This document shows, one piece after another, positions 16,835-27,857 of a stretch of 64,000 nucleotides of DNA. The notes under the pieces are model-generated. The model searched no databases and had not been told where the DNA came from. It saw only the letters and a program-made list of their open reading frames with translations. Position 1 is the stretch's first letter. Every line of letters begins with the position of its first letter. Source of the stretch: Xenorhabdus lircayensis. GTDB taxonomy: Bacteria > Pseudomonadota > Gammaproteobacteria > Enterobacterales > Enterobacteriaceae. Position numbers and translations under genes: made by a program. The DNA is taken from contig NZ_JACOII010000031.1 of NCBI RefSeq assembly GCF_016306625.1, forward strand, positions 66,280 through 130,279, written 5' to 3'.

Positions 16835-18352
16835 TTACCCTTCATTATATATTTCCAGATCCTCTATTTCGCTCTGTCCACGCACTTTCATGGCATCATC
16901 TTTACGCAGGTTTTCCAAATAATCCAGATAAGTCTGGTCAATGTCTTTCGTCACATAGATGCCATCGAATACGGAGCATTCGAATTTTTCAATATCGGGG
17001 TTTTCTTCCCGTACAGCCTGAACAAGATCATGGAGATCTTGGTATATCAGTGCATCAGCACCAATGATCTGGCGAATTTCATCCACTTCCCGACCATGGG
17101 CAATCAGCTCATTGGCATTCGGCATATCAATACCATAGACATTCGGGAAACGAACTTCCGGTGCTGCTGAGGCAAAGTAGACTTTCTTGGCTCCTGCTTC
17201 ACGCGCCAGCTCTACAATCTGCTCTGAGGTTGTCCCACGCACGATCGAGTCATCCACTAGCAAGACATTTTTACCCCGGAATTCAGCACGGTTAGCATTC
17301 AGTTTACGACGAACCGATTTACGCCGCTCCTGCTGGCCGGGCATGATGAAGGTGCGTCCGACATAACGATTTTTAACAAATCCCTGACGGTAGGGTTTAT
17401 CCAGAATGTGGGCGATTTCCAGCGCAATGTCACAAGACGTTTCCGGTACGGGAATAACAACGTCAATGTGCAAATCTTCCCACTCATAGGCAATCTTTTC
17501 GCCCAACTTCTTACCCATCCGCAACCGTGCGTTATATACCGAGATCTTGTCAATAAAGGAATCAGGGCGGGCAAGATAGACGAACTCGAACAGACAAGGT
17601 GTCAATGACGGATTTTCTGCACACTGGCGGGTGAACAACTGCCCGTTTTCGGTGATGTAAATCGCTTCACCAGAAGCCACATCACGTAGGAATTCAAAGC
17701 CCAATGTATCCAGTGCCACACTTTCCGATGCCACCATGTATTCATTGCGACCATCTTCCAGTGTGCGTTTTCCCAACACCAAAGGCCGGATACCATGCGG
17801 ATCACGAAAAGCCACCAATCCATGCCCAATAATCATGGCAATACAGGCATAAGCACCACGGACTTTCCTGTGCATTTTCGCGACTGCCGCAAAAATATCG
17901 TCAGGCTCCAACGGAAAATGTGAGAATTGGGTTAATTCATTAGCAAAAATATTCAGGAGAATTTCAGAATCAGAGGTGGTGTTGACATGACGACGGGCCT
18001 TTTCAAACAGCATTTTTTTCAATTCATGTGCGTTTGTCAGATTGCCGTTATGCGCTAACGTGATACCGAAAGGAGAATTCACATAAAAAGGTTGCGCTTC
18101 AGATGCACTGGAACTGCCCGCCGTTGGATAACGGACATGCCCGATACCGATTGTTCCCTGTAAACGTAACATGTGCCGTGTTTCAAACACATCCTTGACC
18201 AAACCATTGGCCTTACGTAAACGGAATTCATTGTTACTATCAATAGTTGCAATGCCTGCTGCATCTTGCCCACGGTGCTGAAGCACCGTCAAAGCATCAT
18301 AAATCGACTGGTTAACCGGTGTCAAACCGACGATACCGACAATACCGCACAT
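16835..18352 (-). CDS. purF: Amidophosphoribosyltransferase PurF
   Basis: Start ATG 18352 is chosen so that removal of Met exposes the catalytic Cys of CGIVGIVG; an in-frame ATG at 18367 would bury it. A 505-residue protein. The N-terminal class II glutamine amidotransferase domain contains HRGQDAAGI and [12 protein letters not shown]. The C-terminal phosphoribosyltransferase domain contains the PRPP loop [14 protein letters not shown]. It catalyses the first committed step of purine synthesis (PRPP plus glutamine to phosphoribosylamine). It follows cvpA by 32 bases and shares the PurR-controlled promoter upstream of cvpA. Confidence 0.96.
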   Translation of the reverse strand: MCGIVGIVGLTPVNQSIYDALTVLQHRGQDAAGIATIDSNNEFRLRKANGLVKDVFETRHMLRLQGTIGIGHVRYPTAGSSSASEAQPFYVNSPFGITLAHNGNLTNAHELKKMLFEKARRHVNTTSDSEILLNIFANELTQFSHFPLEPDDIFAAVAKMHRKVRGAYACIAMIIGHGLVAFRDPHGIRPLVLGKRTLEDGRNEYMVASESVALDTLGFEFLRDVASGEAIYITENGQLFTRQCAENPSLTPCLFEFVYLARPDSFIDKISVYNARLRMGKKLGEKIAYEWEDLHIDVVIPVPETSCDIALEIAHILDKPYRQGFVKNRYVGRTFIMPGQQERRKSVRRKLNANRAEFRGKNVLLVDDSIVRGTTSEQIVELAREAGAKKVYFASAAPEVRFPNVYGIDMPNANELIAHGREVDEIRQIIGADALIYQDLHDLVQAVREENPDIEKFECSVFDGIYVTKDIDQTYLDYLENLRKDDAMKVRGQSEIEDLEIYNEG

Positions 18353-18384
18353 GTAGTCTTTCCTCATCAGCCAGGCGGAGAGGG

Positions 18385-18873
18385 TTATCTCTCCGGCAGG
18401 AAACTCGACGCACTTTGCAGGTAGTCAAAAAACCACCTGATGATTTGACTGAACTGTGGGATCAGTTGTGACTGTTGCCAATCCTGACTTTTGGGAAGTG
18501 GCGTGAAAGAATCCGCAAAAAACAGAATAGCAGACACAATCAATACGCCGCGCAATGCCCCAAAACAGATCCCTAGAACCCGATCAGTACCTGATAGGCC
18601 AGTTCGCTGAACAAGTGAACTAATTACATAGTTCACTACTGCGCCAACAATCAGTGTTGCAATGAATAAGATAGCAATCGCTACCCCATTACGCACCATT
18701 TCATCTTCAAGACGGGTCAAATACACCGCCAGATAAGTATAGAAGTGGCTTGCGACAAAGAAAGCACAACCCCAAGTTATCAGGGAAAGCGCTTCGCGAA
18801 CAAAACCACGAATCAAGCTAACCAGTGCCGAGAAACCAACGATGGCAATAATCGTATAATCAATCCAGACCAT
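18385..18873 (-). CDS. cvpA: Colicin V production protein CvpA
   Basis: A 162-residue inner-membrane protein with four predicted helices (about 5-25, 28-50, 62-85, 100-122), matching the CvpA family in length and in the N-terminal [31 protein letters not shown]. In E. coli it is needed for colicin V export and for envelope homeostasis; its molecular activity is unsettled. It is the first gene of the cvpA-purF unit. The leader carries a perfect PurR box and a GC-rich hairpin. Confidence 0.93.
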   Translation of the reverse strand: MVWIDYTIIAIVGFSALVSLIRGFVREALSLITWGCAFFVASHFYTYLAVYLTRLEDEMVRNGVAIAILFIATLIVGAVVNYVISSLVQRTGLSGTDRVLGICFGALRGVLIVSAILFFADSFTPLPKSQDWQQSQLIPQFSQIIRWFFDYLQSASSFLPER

Positions 18874-18883
18874 ATTTTAATCC

Positions 18884-18913
18884 AAAAAATAGGCCCCCGA
18901 CATTCAAGTCGGG
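18884..18913 (-). terminator. GC-rich hairpin with U-tract in the cvpA leader
   Basis: On the minus strand CCCGAC and GTCGGG form a 6-bp stem with a 6-base loop, followed by GGCCTATTTTTT, ending 11 bases before the cvpA ATG. It lies downstream of the PurR box, so it could end dedD readthrough or attenuate cvpA-purF transcripts. Confidence 0.5.
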
Positions 18914-18929
18914 CGCATTCTAACAGAAA

Positions 18930-18945
18930 ACGAAAACGTTTGCGT
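18930..18945 (-). promoter_or_regulatory. PurR operator of cvpA-purF
   Basis: Read on the minus strand this is ACGCAAACGTTTTCGT, which equals the PurR consensus box. It lies 57 bases before the cvpA start, and a -10-like TAGAAT follows it. By analogy with E. coli, PurR with hypoxanthine or guanine would repress the cvpA-purF unit here. Confidence 0.93.
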
Positions 18946-19025
18946 AGTAGATTTATCACTCTACTGAAAATAATTTGTTATCCCCTCACGGAAAGCTTTT
19001 GGCTTCCCGTGAAATGCCAATTCGA

Positions 19026-19727
19026 TTATGGCTTATAGTTTTTAATTTGCCCCTGTAATCCCGTGATTTCTCTCAATTCGGACAAAATGGTTTCAAGTGT
19101 CTGCCTTGATGCATTAGGGCCTACATAAATCCGGGTCAATTGCCCCTGTACCGGAGAGGAAGGAATTGTGTATACCTGATGCCCCGAAAGACGCAACCTC
19201 GCCACTATCTCGTTCACTTTATCCGCATTTTTTAATGCACCAAGCTGCACAACATATGCCATTGCTTGTGGAGCCGGCTCTGCTGGCTTCGATTTAGTTT
19301 CTGGCTTGTTTTCAGAACGAGTTTCAGATTTAGCTTGTGGTTTAGTATCTACTTTCTGCTGAGGGGGTGATTCAGGTTTCACCGTTGCCTTAGGCTCTTT
19401 CGGCATAGTTATAGGAGGCGCAATGGTTGGTGCCAGCTCCGAGGATAACGAGCGGGACAGCATGTCTGCATCTGACTGTTGCTGCTCCTGTGCTTGTGTT
19501 TGCATCGCTTCCGCTGCACCTTCCGGTGGTGTAGACGGCATGTTCTGCACCAATGGAGAAATGGAGTCAATATTTTCTTCATCCCCAGGCTTTGGTACCA
19601 ATGGAATAGAAGCAAACTGGTCTTCGTTATATTTCTTATCGCCGTCAAACATTATGGGCAGCACAATCACCCCCAATGCTACAAGGACGATGGTTCCAAC
19701 TAAGCGATTTTGAAATTTACTTGCCAC
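19026..19727 (-). CDS. dedD: SPOR-domain cell-division protein DedD
   Basis: Start GTG 19727 is chosen because it gives the family N-terminus [24 protein letters not shown]; the longer frame to 19784 overlaps folC deeply. A 233-residue protein with a short cytoplasmic N-terminus, one membrane span (about 9-27), a long periplasmic Pro/Glu/Lys/Gln-rich linker, and a C-terminal SPOR domain (from about residue 155, AYVVQLGALKNADKVNEIVARL). SPOR domains bind denuded septal peptidoglycan, and DedD promotes septal constriction. Overlaps the folC 3' end by 11 bases, suggesting translational coupling. Confidence 0.92.
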   Translation of the reverse strand: MASKFQNRLVGTIVLVALGVIVLPIMFDGDKKYNEDQFASIPLVPKPGDEENIDSISPLVQNMPSTPPEGAAEAMQTQAQEQQQSDADMLSRSLSSELAPTIAPPITMPKEPKATVKPESPPQQKVDTKPQAKSETRSENKPETKSKPAEPAPQAMAYVVQLGALKNADKVNEIVARLRLSGHQVYTIPSSPVQGQLTRIYVGPNASRQTLETILSELREITGLQGQIKNYKP

Positions 19728-21015
19728 GTTCCTTGCCCTCTTCCAGCGCCTCCATGACACGAGCGACAGTATGGAAAGAACCACAAACTACAATGATATC
19801 TTGCGCTGATGCGTCTTCCATTGCCTGCTGCCATGCCGGTTCCACTTCTGAAAATGTTCGGGCGTACGCAAGATGCCCGGCCAATACCTCAGCTTCCGCT
19901 CCCCGAAATTCATGCAAGGATGCGCAGTACCATTCGTCAATCTGTTGGGAAAGACAAGCAAGCGTACCCGCAATATCTTTGTCTTCCAGCATGCCAATCA
20001 CACCACGAATCTTGCTGTCTGGTGAGCGAGGCCATTCTGTCAGTTTCTGCGCTAGATAACCCGCAGCATGGGGATTATGTGCTACATCCAAAATGACCAG
20101 AGGATTTTCCCTGACAATTTGGAAACGTCCCGGTAACTGGGCACTTTTCAATCCTGCATGGATCGCTCGCTCATCAATGGCTCGGCTGACTTTGTCGTCC
20201 TGCTGCAATAAACAGTGGATCACCCCCATCGCTGTCGCGGCGTTCGCCAGTGGCAAATTAGGTAAAGGCAACTCATTAAATTTATGAGAATTAGTTAACC
20301 ATTTCCAGCTATTTGCATCCTGAGAGAAATTCCAATCAACGCCACGACGAAAGAGTTTTGCTCCCAATTCATCCGCAACTTCAGCAATTGAGTGTGGCAT
20401 ATCGGGCTCACCCACTACCGCAAAATGACTACGACGGAAAATGCCGGCTTTTTCGCGGCCAATGTGCTCGAGATCGGCTCCAAGCCAATCCGTATGATCC
20501 AGTGCGATGCTGGTAATTGCGGCAACATCCGCATCCACGATGTTAGTGGCGTCCAGACGACCACCCAGCCCGACTTCCAGAATCACAACATCAAGATCGG
20601 CTTCTTTAAAAAGCTGCAATGCCGCCAGGGTGCCATATTCGAAATAGGTTAATGAGATATCGCCACGCTGGGCTTCAATATCCGCAAACACACGGCAGAA
20701 ACTCTGTTCTGTCGGTTCCTTACCCTGAATGCGCACCCTTTCGGTATAGCGCACCAAGTGCGGAGAACTATACACGCCAACTTTAAGCCCTGCTGCTAGA
20801 AAAATAGACTCAAGGGCATGGCAAGTTGTTCCCTTGCCATTGGTACCTGACACCGTGATGATTTTTGGCGCAGGATTCAACAAACCTAATTGCTTGCCGA
20901 GTTTGCCCACGCGCTCAAGCCCCATATCAATGGCTTGGGTATGCAGGTTTCCTAGATAGGAAAGCCACGTCATCAGTGGTGACGTGGCTTGAGGAGTTTG
21001 CAAAGTATCAGACAT
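19717..21015 (-). CDS. folC: Dihydrofolate/folylpolyglutamate synthase FolC
   Basis: A 432-residue bifunctional enzyme adding glutamate to dihydropteroate and then to folates in an ATP-dependent reaction. Mur-ligase fold motifs are clear: the P-loop [13 protein letters not shown] near residue 56, [24 protein letters not shown], and the DVAHNPHAA motif of the C-terminal domain. The start overlaps the 3' end of accD by 8 bases and the stop overlaps dedD by 11, giving a compact accD-folC-dedD unit as in E. coli. No anomalies. Confidence 0.95.
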   Translation of the reverse strand: MSDTLQTPQATSPLMTWLSYLGNLHTQAIDMGLERVGKLGKQLGLLNPAPKIITVSGTNGKGTTCHALESIFLAAGLKVGVYSSPHLVRYTERVRIQGKEPTEQSFCRVFADIEAQRGDISLTYFEYGTLAALQLFKEADLDVVILEVGLGGRLDATNIVDADVAAITSIALDHTDWLGADLEHIGREKAGIFRRSHFAVVGEPDMPHSIAEVADELGAKLFRRGVDWNFSQDANSWKWLTNSHKFNELPLPNLPLANAATAMGVIHCLLQQDDKVSRAIDERAIHAGLKSAQLPGRFQIVRENPLVILDVAHNPHAAGYLAQKLTEWPRSPDSKIRGVIGMLEDKDIAGTLACLSQQIDEWYCASLHEFRGAEAEVLAGHLAYARTFSEVEPAWQQAMEDASAQDIIVVCGSFHTVARVMEALEEGKERGK

Positions 21016-21955
21016 CTTCTTTATTAGTGTTGATATTTATATCAGCTTCGACATCAGCAGGTTCAACAACAATTTCTGCTATTGGCTCCGCTTTCATGCC
21101 CGGCTGCGGTTGGTGAGTCAACATGGCAAGCAGGTTAGCGATTTTCCCACGCATTTCTGGACGATGTACGATCATGTCAATCGCGCCTTTCCCCAGCAAG
21201 AATTCACTACGCTGAAAACCTTCCGGCAGCTTTTCACGCACTGTCTGCTCTATTACGCGAGGGCCAGCAAAACCAATCAATGCCTTAGGTTCAGCGATGT
21301 TGATATCACCGAGCATCCCCAAACTTGCAGTCACTCCACCCATTGTCGGGTTAGTCAGAACACAGACATAAGGCAGGCCACGATCTTGCATTTTTGCCAG
21401 CGCGGCACTGGTTTTTGCCATCTGCATCAGTGACATCAGAGCTTCTTGCATACGCGCCCCACCACTGGAAGTAAAACAGACGAACGGACAATTGTCTTCC
21501 AAAGACTGCTCAACGGCACGGACAAAACGCGCACCGACTACAGAGCCCATTGAGCCACCCATGAAGCTAAACTCAAATGCACCTGCCACAACTGGCATAT
21601 CATGCAGTGCACCTTTCATCACGATCAGCGCATCTTTTTCCTGCGTCTGCTTCTGAGCCGCAGCTAAACGATCTTTGTATTTTTTGGTATCGCGAAACTT
21701 CAAGATATCTTTAGGTTCCAGCTCACTGCCTAATTCCGTGCCGGTGCCTTCATCCAAAAATGAGATCAGTCTCTGACGGGCTGAAATGCGCATATGGTGG
21801 TCACATTTTGGACACACTTCAAGGTTACGCTCTAATTCAGCACGATAAAGTACCTGACCACAACTGTCGCATTTTGTCCAAACTCCTTCAGGTATACTAG
21901 CCTTACGAGTTTGCATAATTTTGCTTTTATTTAGAATCTTTTCAATCCAGCTCAT
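21008..21955 (-). CDS. accD: Acetyl-CoA carboxylase carboxyltransferase subunit beta
   Basis: A 315-residue subunit that, with AccA, transfers carboxyl from carboxybiotin to acetyl-CoA, making malonyl-CoA. The N-terminal four-cysteine zinc ribbon (CDSCGQ at 28-33 and CPKCDHH at about 50) and the crotonase-like core with [12 protein letters not shown] and [24 protein letters not shown] are intact. The acidic C-terminal tail is typical. Its product is also the extender unit for the Pfa-like synthase at the left of the window. Same strand and overlap with folC. Confidence 0.95.
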   Translation of the reverse strand: MSWIEKILNKSKIMQTRKASIPEGVWTKCDSCGQVLYRAELERNLEVCPKCDHHMRISARQRLISFLDEGTGTELGSELEPKDILKFRDTKKYKDRLAAAQKQTQEKDALIVMKGALHDMPVVAGAFEFSFMGGSMGSVVGARFVRAVEQSLEDNCPFVCFTSSGGARMQEALMSLMQMAKTSAALAKMQDRGLPYVCVLTNPTMGGVTASLGMLGDINIAEPKALIGFAGPRVIEQTVREKLPEGFQRSEFLLGKGAIDMIVHRPEMRGKIANLLAMLTHQPQPGMKAEPIAEIVVEPADVEADININTNKEDV

Positions 21956-22068
21956 TAATGAACCTTTCCGTCTGAATCTGGCTTATGCCAGCTTTTGTTT
22001 TACGTGCCATTAAACCACAATGCCATTACAGTGTGGATAAAAAACTGCTCAAACCTGTTAACGGTTAT

Positions 22069-22758
22069 CTACTTACTCTCTGCTGCTTTTTTCGATGCAG
22101 CACGGCGATGACGCCAAATTTCTATAACGCCAGGCAGAATAGAAATAAAGATAATTGCAACAATCAATAGTTTCAGGTTCTGCTGTATAATTGGCATATC
22201 ACCAAATAAATAACCAGCATAAGTGAATAATAGCACCCATACAAATGCACCGATGACATTATAAGTAGCGAAATGGCGATAAGACATTTTCCCCATTCCT
22301 GCAACGAACGGTGCAAACGTTCTAATAATTGGCACAAATCTAGCCAAAATTATTGCTTTTCCACCGTGTTTTTCATAAAACTCATGGGTTTTATCTAAAT
22401 AACTACGACGGAAAATCTTTGAATTTGGATTGGTAAATAATTTCTCACCAAAAATTCGGCCGATTGTATAATTTACAGCATCACCAATAATCGCTGCTGT
22501 AATCATCAAGGCCACCATAATGTGTACATTAAGGTCATTGGAATCTAATGCAGATAATGCACCTGCCACAAACAGCAGGGAATCTCCCGGTAAAAATGGT
22601 GTAACTACCAGCCCTGTTTCACAAAATATGATCAGGAATAAGATGCCATACACCCAATTACCATAATCCCCAATCAATTCCTTCAAGTGAGCATCAATGT
22701 GTAAAATAAAATCGACAATGAACTTCGCAAAATCAACAAAATGAGTTAAAAACTCCAT
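22069..22758 (-). CDS. dedA: DedA family inner-membrane protein
   Basis: A 229-residue polytopic protein of the DedA/SNARE-associated superfamily. The family core is visible: [22 protein letters not shown], then [17 protein letters not shown], and the conserved [25 protein letters not shown] arginine/proline motif. DedA proteins are implicated in undecaprenyl-phosphate or phospholipid translocation and proton-motive-force maintenance. It lies between accD and truA, as in E. coli, with GAGGAA before the start. Confidence 0.93.
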   Translation of the reverse strand: MEFLTHFVDFAKFIVDFILHIDAHLKELIGDYGNWVYGILFLIIFCETGLVVTPFLPGDSLLFVAGALSALDSNDLNVHIMVALMITAAIIGDAVNYTIGRIFGEKLFTNPNSKIFRRSYLDKTHEFYEKHGGKAIILARFVPIIRTFAPFVAGMGKMSYRHFATYNVIGAFVWVLLFTYAGYLFGDMPIIQQNLKLLIVAIIFISILPGVIEIWRHRRAASKKAAESK

Positions 22759-22817
22759 AATATTCCTCGTTATGCTCGAACATCCCTGTCACATTTTGAA
22801 AATGTCAGATTAAATCA

Positions 22818-23663
22818 TTAAATAGAAACTAAATTATTTTCCAAAAACAATGGCCCCATAATGGGTTCAGGTAAACCAAAGTGCTCAGAATAATCCACCG
22901 CAATTAAATATAATCCCTCAGCTTTGGCTGTTGCCGCAGCTTTTGTTCTGTCTTTCAGTGCCAACAGTTCAGCCATCCAGCCGATATCCTGGTTACCACA
23001 GCCAATTTCCAGCAAACTGCCAACGATATTACGTACCATGTGATGAACAAAGGCATTCGCCTTGATGTCCACGACAATATAATGCCCATGTCGGCTGACA
23101 TTAATGTGCATCATATTGCGCCACGGTGAATTGGACTGACACTGCACTGCCCTGAAAGAAGTAAAATCGTTTTCTCCCAATAAGCTCTGTGCCGCTTCAT
23201 GCATTTTTTTCTCATCCAATGGATAGTGAAAATGCGTGACGCCCTGTGCCAGTATCGCAGGACGATAGCGATGATTGAAAATCACGTAGCGATAACGGCG
23301 AGCCGTTGCACTGAAACGGGCATGAAATTCGTTATCCACCATGTTGACCCAGCGCACTGCAATATCCGGCGGCAAATGGGTATTAACCCCCATTGTCCAT
23401 GCCGCATCTTTACGTTGTGCCGAGGTTTCAAAGTGCACAACCTGCCCAGTCGCGTGTACTCCCGCATCCGTTCTGCCAGCACAGAAAACTACAATCGGTT
23501 CATTCGCTACTTTCGACAGGGCTTTTTCCAAACATTCCTGTACGCTTCTCACTTCTTGCTGACGCTGCCAACCATAATAACGGCTGCCATCATATTCAAT
23601 CCCCAGTGCAATTTTCACTTTCTTTGCCTCTGGCACAGACTGACTCAGCGCTGTATCAGACAT
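22818..23663 (-). CDS. truA: tRNA pseudouridine(38-40) synthase TruA
   Basis: A 281-residue enzyme converting U38-U40 of the anticodon stem of many tRNAs to pseudouridine. The catalytic motif [17 protein letters not shown] with the essential Asp is intact near residue 68, as are [19 protein letters not shown] and [13 protein letters not shown]. The N-terminus is about 10 residues longer than the E. coli protein. Its ATG overlaps the usg stop (TGATG), indicating translational coupling. Confidence 0.95.
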   Translation of the reverse strand: MSDTALSQSVPEAKKVKIALGIEYDGSRYYGWQRQQEVRSVQECLEKALSKVANEPIVVFCAGRTDAGVHATGQVVHFETSAQRKDAAWTMGVNTHLPPDIAVRWVNMVDNEFHARFSATARRYRYVIFNHRYRPAILAQGVTHFHYPLDEKKMHEAAQSLLGENDFTSFRAVQCQSNSPWRNMMHINVSRHGHYIVVDIKANAFVHHMVRNIVGSLLEIGCGNQDIGWMAELLALKDRTKAAATAKAEGLYLIAVDYSEHFGLPEPIMGPLFLENNLVSI

Positions 23664-24673
23664 CAGTAAAATTGCTCCTGCATCAATTTTTCTGCGATTT
23701 CAACCGCCATCAGTGCACCGCCAAAACGGATATTATCGGCAACCGACCAGAACTGTAGCATTTCTGGCATACCGTAATCATTGCGCAAACAACCAATGCT
23801 TAAACCATCACTGCCTGACGCATCCGTCACCTGAGTCGGATAATCACCTTCTTCTGAGACCTGAATTTCTTCAATACGTTCAAGTTCACCACGAGCTTCT
23901 TCTATACCAACCGGACGCAGCGTTTCCAGATTCACCATCTGCGCAATACCATAGAAAACGGAGGATTGGACACAACTGACGGAAACTGGCAGCCCTTCAT
24001 CCTGCAATACCCTGCGAACTTGATCGACAATGCGACGTTCTTCACGCACAGTCCCTTCAACATCAGGCAATAAAGGCAGCAAATTGAAAGCCAATTGTTT
24101 GCTGAAACGGCCTTCATCCGGTGGGATACCACTCAATAAGCGGGCACTCTGACCTGCAAGCTCATTAATGGCCGCTTTGCCATGCACGGAAATCGGCAAT
24201 ATATTGGTCAACTGTAAACGTGCAATGCCAGCCGCTTCAATCAATGGCTTGATAGCAGTTAAAACTTGGTTTGTTGAGCTATCCGCCACAGCAACGATGT
24301 TACGGTTACGATACTCAGCCAACGCATGTGGGTTAACACTAGGGACAACCAAAGGCACATCCGGATCTGCCGCAAACAGGCCGCTGCTGTCAATGACCAG
24401 ACAACCAGCTTCTGTGGCTTTTTCAATATGTTGTGCCGTTGCTTCCATCGTCGCTGCAAAAAACGCGAGTTGTACCTGTGACCAGTCAAATTCTGCTGCA
24501 TCACGAACAGTGATGCTTTTGCCGTTAAAACGCTGGAGCTTTCCAGCACTTTGTTCACTGGCAAGAAGATGCAGTTCACCAACCGGAAATTGACGCTCCT
24601 GTAATAACGCCAATATCGCTTCACCTACTGCGCCTGTTGCGCCCAAGAGCGCAATATTCCAACCTTCAGACAT
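23663..24673 (-). CDS. usg: Aspartate-semialdehyde-dehydrogenase-like protein Usg
   Basis: Start ATG 24673 ([21 protein letters not shown]) is chosen over an in-frame ATG five codons upstream because it matches the Usg family start. A 336-residue protein. It has the N-terminal NADP-binding fold ([11 protein letters not shown]) and the dimerisation domain of aspartate-semialdehyde dehydrogenase, but the catalytic cysteine is replaced by serine in DSSTNQ. This is normal for Usg and implies no dehydrogenase activity. Function is unknown. It sits between pdxB and truA as in E. coli. Confidence 0.93.
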   Translation of the reverse strand: MSEGWNIALLGATGAVGEAILALLQERQFPVGELHLLASEQSAGKLQRFNGKSITVRDAAEFDWSQVQLAFFAATMEATAQHIEKATEAGCLVIDSSGLFAADPDVPLVVPSVNPHALAEYRNRNIVAVADSSTNQVLTAIKPLIEAAGIARLQLTNILPISVHGKAAINELAGQSARLLSGIPPDEGRFSKQLAFNLLPLLPDVEGTVREERRIVDQVRRVLQDEGLPVSVSCVQSSVFYGIAQMVNLETLRPVGIEEARGELERIEEIQVSEEGDYPTQVTDASGSDGLSIGCLRNDYGMPEMLQFWSVADNIRFGGALMAVEIAEKLMQEQFY

Positions 24674-24727
24674 GTTGGTTTTCTCCACTTCTTTTATTTT
24701 GCTGACAGGCAGGAGCCCCCGCCTGTA

Positions 24728-25864
24728 TCAAATCAATTTTGCGTTAAACCCAATTTGGGATAGTAATTGAGCGCTTTTCTCTGAGTTACAATGCACCGTC
24801 AGGGAAGACCATTCCCGACGTTCTGGATAATGTTTACGTAACTGGTCAAAAGCTCCCTCCTGATCCGCCACCTGACGTAGAGGTGCATCATCACGGCGCA
24901 CATCATACACTAAATGCATTAAACGCTTCAGGACGCTTTGTGTCACTTCACCCTGTACGGTGATCTGGCTAAAATCAGACGTAGGCAACAAATCGGTCAA
25001 TTCTGTCTTGCGTGGTTGCCCCAAAAATTCACAATAAGCTTCGAAGACCTGAGTTGTGCCCCGAGCCTTGCCTTCCAAGGTATAACCCGCAATATGAGGC
25101 GTACCAATATCAACCAAGGCCAGCAGAGGTAGCGAAAGGTTAGGCTCTGGTTCCCAAACATCAAGCACAACACGTAATCTTTTCCCGCCTTGCAGTACGG
25201 AAAGTAATGCTTGATTATCAACCACCTCACCACGGCTGGCATTAATCAAAATTCGGTTGTCCGGTAATGCAGAAAGTAATTCTGCATCTGCCAGATGATA
25301 GGTCTGGTACGGGCCTGATTGATTAAGTGGCGTATGGAAAGTCAGAATATCCGCTTCCTTTACCAATTTTTCTAAAGGCCAAAATTCACCTTCATCACCA
25401 CGATCGGCTCGGGGAGGATCACACAGTAAAGTTTTCACACCCAAAGCCGCCAGCCGGTCAGCCAAACGCCCCCCGACATTGCCAACGCCGACAATACCGA
25501 CAGTTTTATCTTTGAGTTGAAATTGATCTTGTTCCGCCAATAGCATCAATGCAGAAAATACATACTCAACCACAGCAATCGCATTACATCCCGGCGCGGC
25601 AGAAAAACCAATCCCTGTCTGCGACAGCCATTGCTGATCAACATGATCCATACCCGCAGTGGCAGTACCCACAAATTTTACTGAACTGCCTTGCAATAAG
25701 GATTCATTGACTTTAGTGACAGAACGCACCATAAAAGCATCCGCATGTTCCAAAACCCTTTCAGGCACTGGACGACCCGGAATTGCCTGTACTTCGCCCA
25801 ATTGCTGAAAGAGCTGTTCAGCATAAGGCATATTTTCATCAACCAATATTTTCACTTTTCTCAT
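24728..25864 (-). CDS. pdxB: Erythronate-4-phosphate dehydrogenase PdxB
   Basis: A 378-residue D-2-hydroxyacid dehydrogenase for the second step of the DXP-dependent pyridoxal-phosphate pathway. Visible motifs are the NAD-binding [16 protein letters not shown], the catalytic arginine in [10 protein letters not shown], the glutamate in VLDVWEPEP, and the histidine in [13 protein letters not shown]. The C-terminal PdxB dimerisation domain is complete. It heads the minus-strand pdxB-usg-truA group. Confidence 0.95.
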   Translation of the reverse strand: MRKVKILVDENMPYAEQLFQQLGEVQAIPGRPVPERVLEHADAFMVRSVTKVNESLLQGSSVKFVGTATAGMDHVDQQWLSQTGIGFSAAPGCNAIAVVEYVFSALMLLAEQDQFQLKDKTVGIVGVGNVGGRLADRLAALGVKTLLCDPPRADRGDEGEFWPLEKLVKEADILTFHTPLNQSGPYQTYHLADAELLSALPDNRILINASRGEVVDNQALLSVLQGGKRLRVVLDVWEPEPNLSLPLLALVDIGTPHIAGYTLEGKARGTTQVFEAYCEFLGQPRKTELTDLLPTSDFSQITVQGEVTQSVLKRLMHLVYDVRRDDAPLRQVADQEGAFDQLRKHYPERREWSSLTVHCNSEKSAQLLSQIGFNAKLI

Positions 25865-25918
25865 CCAACGACTTACATAGGCAGGATCTGCTATTCTGCC
25901 ACTTTATCCGCATAAAAC

Positions 25919-25976
25919 CTATATGCCCTTCATTTTTCAAGTTACAGAGAATCTGCAAAGTAACAAAGGGAATATG
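25919..25976. repeat. Short dispersed repeat, second copy
   Basis: The left end ATATGCCCTTCATTTTTCAA resembles the start of the element at 3570-3635, and the right end AAAGGGAATATGT gives an imperfect inverted repeat with it. It sits in the gap between pdxB and the araC-type gene and has no coding capacity. Confidence 0.4.
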
Positions 25977-25993
25977 TCCTTTTCAATATCGGG

Positions 25994-26773
25994 TCAGCCT
26001 TTCCTGAAACGTTCTGGCGTCGTACCGGCAATCTGTTGAAACATGGCAATAAAAGCCGATGATGAGCTATAGCCCACATCAAACGCGACTTCATAAACAT
26101 TTTTACCCTGTTCCAATAAAGAGATGGCATGCAGAAAACGCAGCCGCTGACGCCATTCGCCAAATGACATCCCCAATTCCTGCTGACAACGCCGTGATAA
26201 AGTCCTCTCTGAGGTATAACGCTTTTTTGCCCATTCCGCTAAAGAGCTATTATCCGCTGGATTGCGTTCCAACATCTGTAATATCGGGGCGAGTAACTTA
26301 TCTTTTGAGGAAGGTAAATAAGTGCATTGCGTTGGAGAAAGTTCCAGTTGATCAATTAATATTTGTGCCAGACGCTTATCTTTTTCTGTTTCCGGCTGCC
26401 GGATCTTCCGTTCAAAAAAGTCCACCATAATGGCATTGAAAATGCGATTCAATCGGATAATACAAGGCTGTTGAGGTAAGGTATCAGTCCACGAAGGAGA
26501 AATATCGATTATCCAAAATCGCAGTGCTTTCCGATTATAACTCGAATGCGTGATATTTTTCGGTATCCAGATACAAAATTCCGGCGGAGCAAGGAATCTT
26601 TGCCCTCCCACCTGAGTTTCCATTACACCACAAACGACATAAATTAATTGCCCAAAAGGATGGGTATGCAATCTACATTCAGTATCTGCATTCAACGTTT
26701 CATCACGAAATGAGAGTGTATTTAGCATCATTGGCTGAAATACGGTTTGATTCGTCCCCGCCCGTTCGATCAT
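25994..26773 (-). CDS. AraC-family transcriptional regulator
   Basis: Start ATG 26773 is preferred since GGGAG lies 5 bases upstream; the ATG at 26785 has its SD only 2 bases away. A 259-residue protein. The N-terminal cupin ligand-binding domain contains HTHPFGQLIYVVCG, PPEFCIWIPKNITHSS. The C-terminal double helix-turn-helix contains SLAEWAKKRYTSERTLSRRCQQELGMSFGEWRQRLR and VYEVAFDVGYSSSSAFIAMFQQIAGTTPERFR. It is divergent from the EamA transporter with about 180 bases between, so it most likely controls that gene. The ligand is unknown. Confidence 0.88.
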   Translation of the reverse strand: MIERAGTNQTVFQPMMLNTLSFRDETLNADTECRLHTHPFGQLIYVVCGVMETQVGGQRFLAPPEFCIWIPKNITHSSYNRKALRFWIIDISPSWTDTLPQQPCIIRLNRIFNAIMVDFFERKIRQPETEKDKRLAQILIDQLELSPTQCTYLPSSKDKLLAPILQMLERNPADNSSLAEWAKKRYTSERTLSRRCQQELGMSFGEWRQRLRFLHAISLLEQGKNVYEVAFDVGYSSSSAFIAMFQQIAGTTPERFRKG

Positions 26774-26957
26774 TTTTACTCCCATAGCCTCTTATCCGTA
26801 AGGTAATTAAGGGTATATCCTTATATCTGCTTAAAATCCATTCGATATATATATCTTGTCTTAATTGCCACATCTGTTGTCTGATTATCAATATATAGAA
26901 TAAATCGGTCACTGCTAAACTAAATAAACGATACACTTACATAGATAATCTAGCTCA

Positions 26958-27857
26958 ATGAAGAATTTATTGTTCCCCCTCGTCGCTGTACTGATCTGGT
27001 CAATCAATGCCGTTGTCAGTAAAGCTGCCGCCACCTTAATTGAACCTGCTGCAATTGCTTTCTACCGATGGTTCATTGCCTTCCTGACTTTGACTCCATT
27101 TATCTTATTGCCCGTCCTGAAACAGCGAAAAATAGTTGCCCAATATTGGTGGAAGTTATTCATCCTGGGCACGCTGGGCATGGTGCTTAACCAAAGTCTG
27201 GCATACTACGCAGCCCATACTGTCAGCGCGACGCTAATCGGGATTTTCACTTCATTGATTCCATTATTAACCGTCATTATCAGCATCTTTGCCTTGCGAG
27301 TTGCTCCTACTGTTGGTATCACCCTTGGTACAATGTTGTCTTTGTTCGGCCTTATGTGGCTGGTCAGTAAAGGAAATCCGGCCTCTTTATTGCAACATGG
27401 TCTGGGGATCGGAGAAATGATGATGTTTATCGCAGCCGCTTCTTACGCCTTGTATGGCGTATTAACAAAACGCTGGGCAATTCCATTACCTAACTGGCAA
27501 TCACTCTATGTCCAAATTGGGTTTGGTGTTTTATTACTTCTGCCCAACTTTATGATGACGGAAAATGTTCAGTTAACAGCCGATAATATTTCCCTTGTCC
27601 TATTTGCTGGCATTCCTGCATCGATTATTGCTCCCTATCTGTGGATACAGGGCGTGGTTCGCATTGGCGCAAACATGACTTCTATCTTTATGAATTTGGC
27701 ACCCGTATTTACTGCCGTCATTGCTATTGTGGCTCTCCATGAAGAAATGCAAAGTTATCATCTAATTGGAGGAAGCATTGTGTTGGCAGGTGTAATACTC
27801 GCACAGCAATTACGCATCCCGCTCACTCGCAGAAAGCCTGAATACAACTCGAACTAG
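26958..27857 (+). CDS. EamA/DMT-family transporter
   Basis: A 299-residue inner-membrane protein with about ten hydrophobic segments arranged as two EamA repeats (LIWSINAVVSKAAATLIEPAAIAFYRW in the first; ALYGVLTKRWAIPLP beginning the second). Members export amino acids, metabolites or drugs; the substrate cannot be read from sequence. It is divergent from the AraC-type regulator, a common transporter-regulator pair. Its 3' end overlaps the convergent sensor-kinase gene by 48 bases, which is unusual and leaves no room for terminators. Confidence 0.88.
   Translation: MKNLLFPLVAVLIWSINAVVSKAAATLIEPAAIAFYRWFIAFLTLTPFILLPVLKQRKIVAQYWWKLFILGTLGMVLNQSLAYYAAHTVSATLIGIFTSLIPLLTVIISIFALRVAPTVGITLGTMLSLFGLMWLVSKGNPASLLQHGLGIGEMMMFIAAASYALYGVLTKRWAIPLPNWQSLYVQIGFGVLLLLPNFMMTENVQLTADNISLVLFAGIPASIIAPYLWIQGVVRIGANMTSIFMNLAPVFTAVIAIVALHEEMQSYHLIGGSIVLAGVILAQQLRIPLTRRKPEYNSN

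Noticed and set aside
16820..17170. 116-residue hydrophobic plus-strand frame
   Set aside because: Antisense to purF; no start site or domain support.
19026..19784. Longer dedD frame from 19784
   Set aside because: The extra 19 residues ([19 protein letters not shown]) do not belong to the DedD family and lie deep in folC; GTG 19727 gives the family start.
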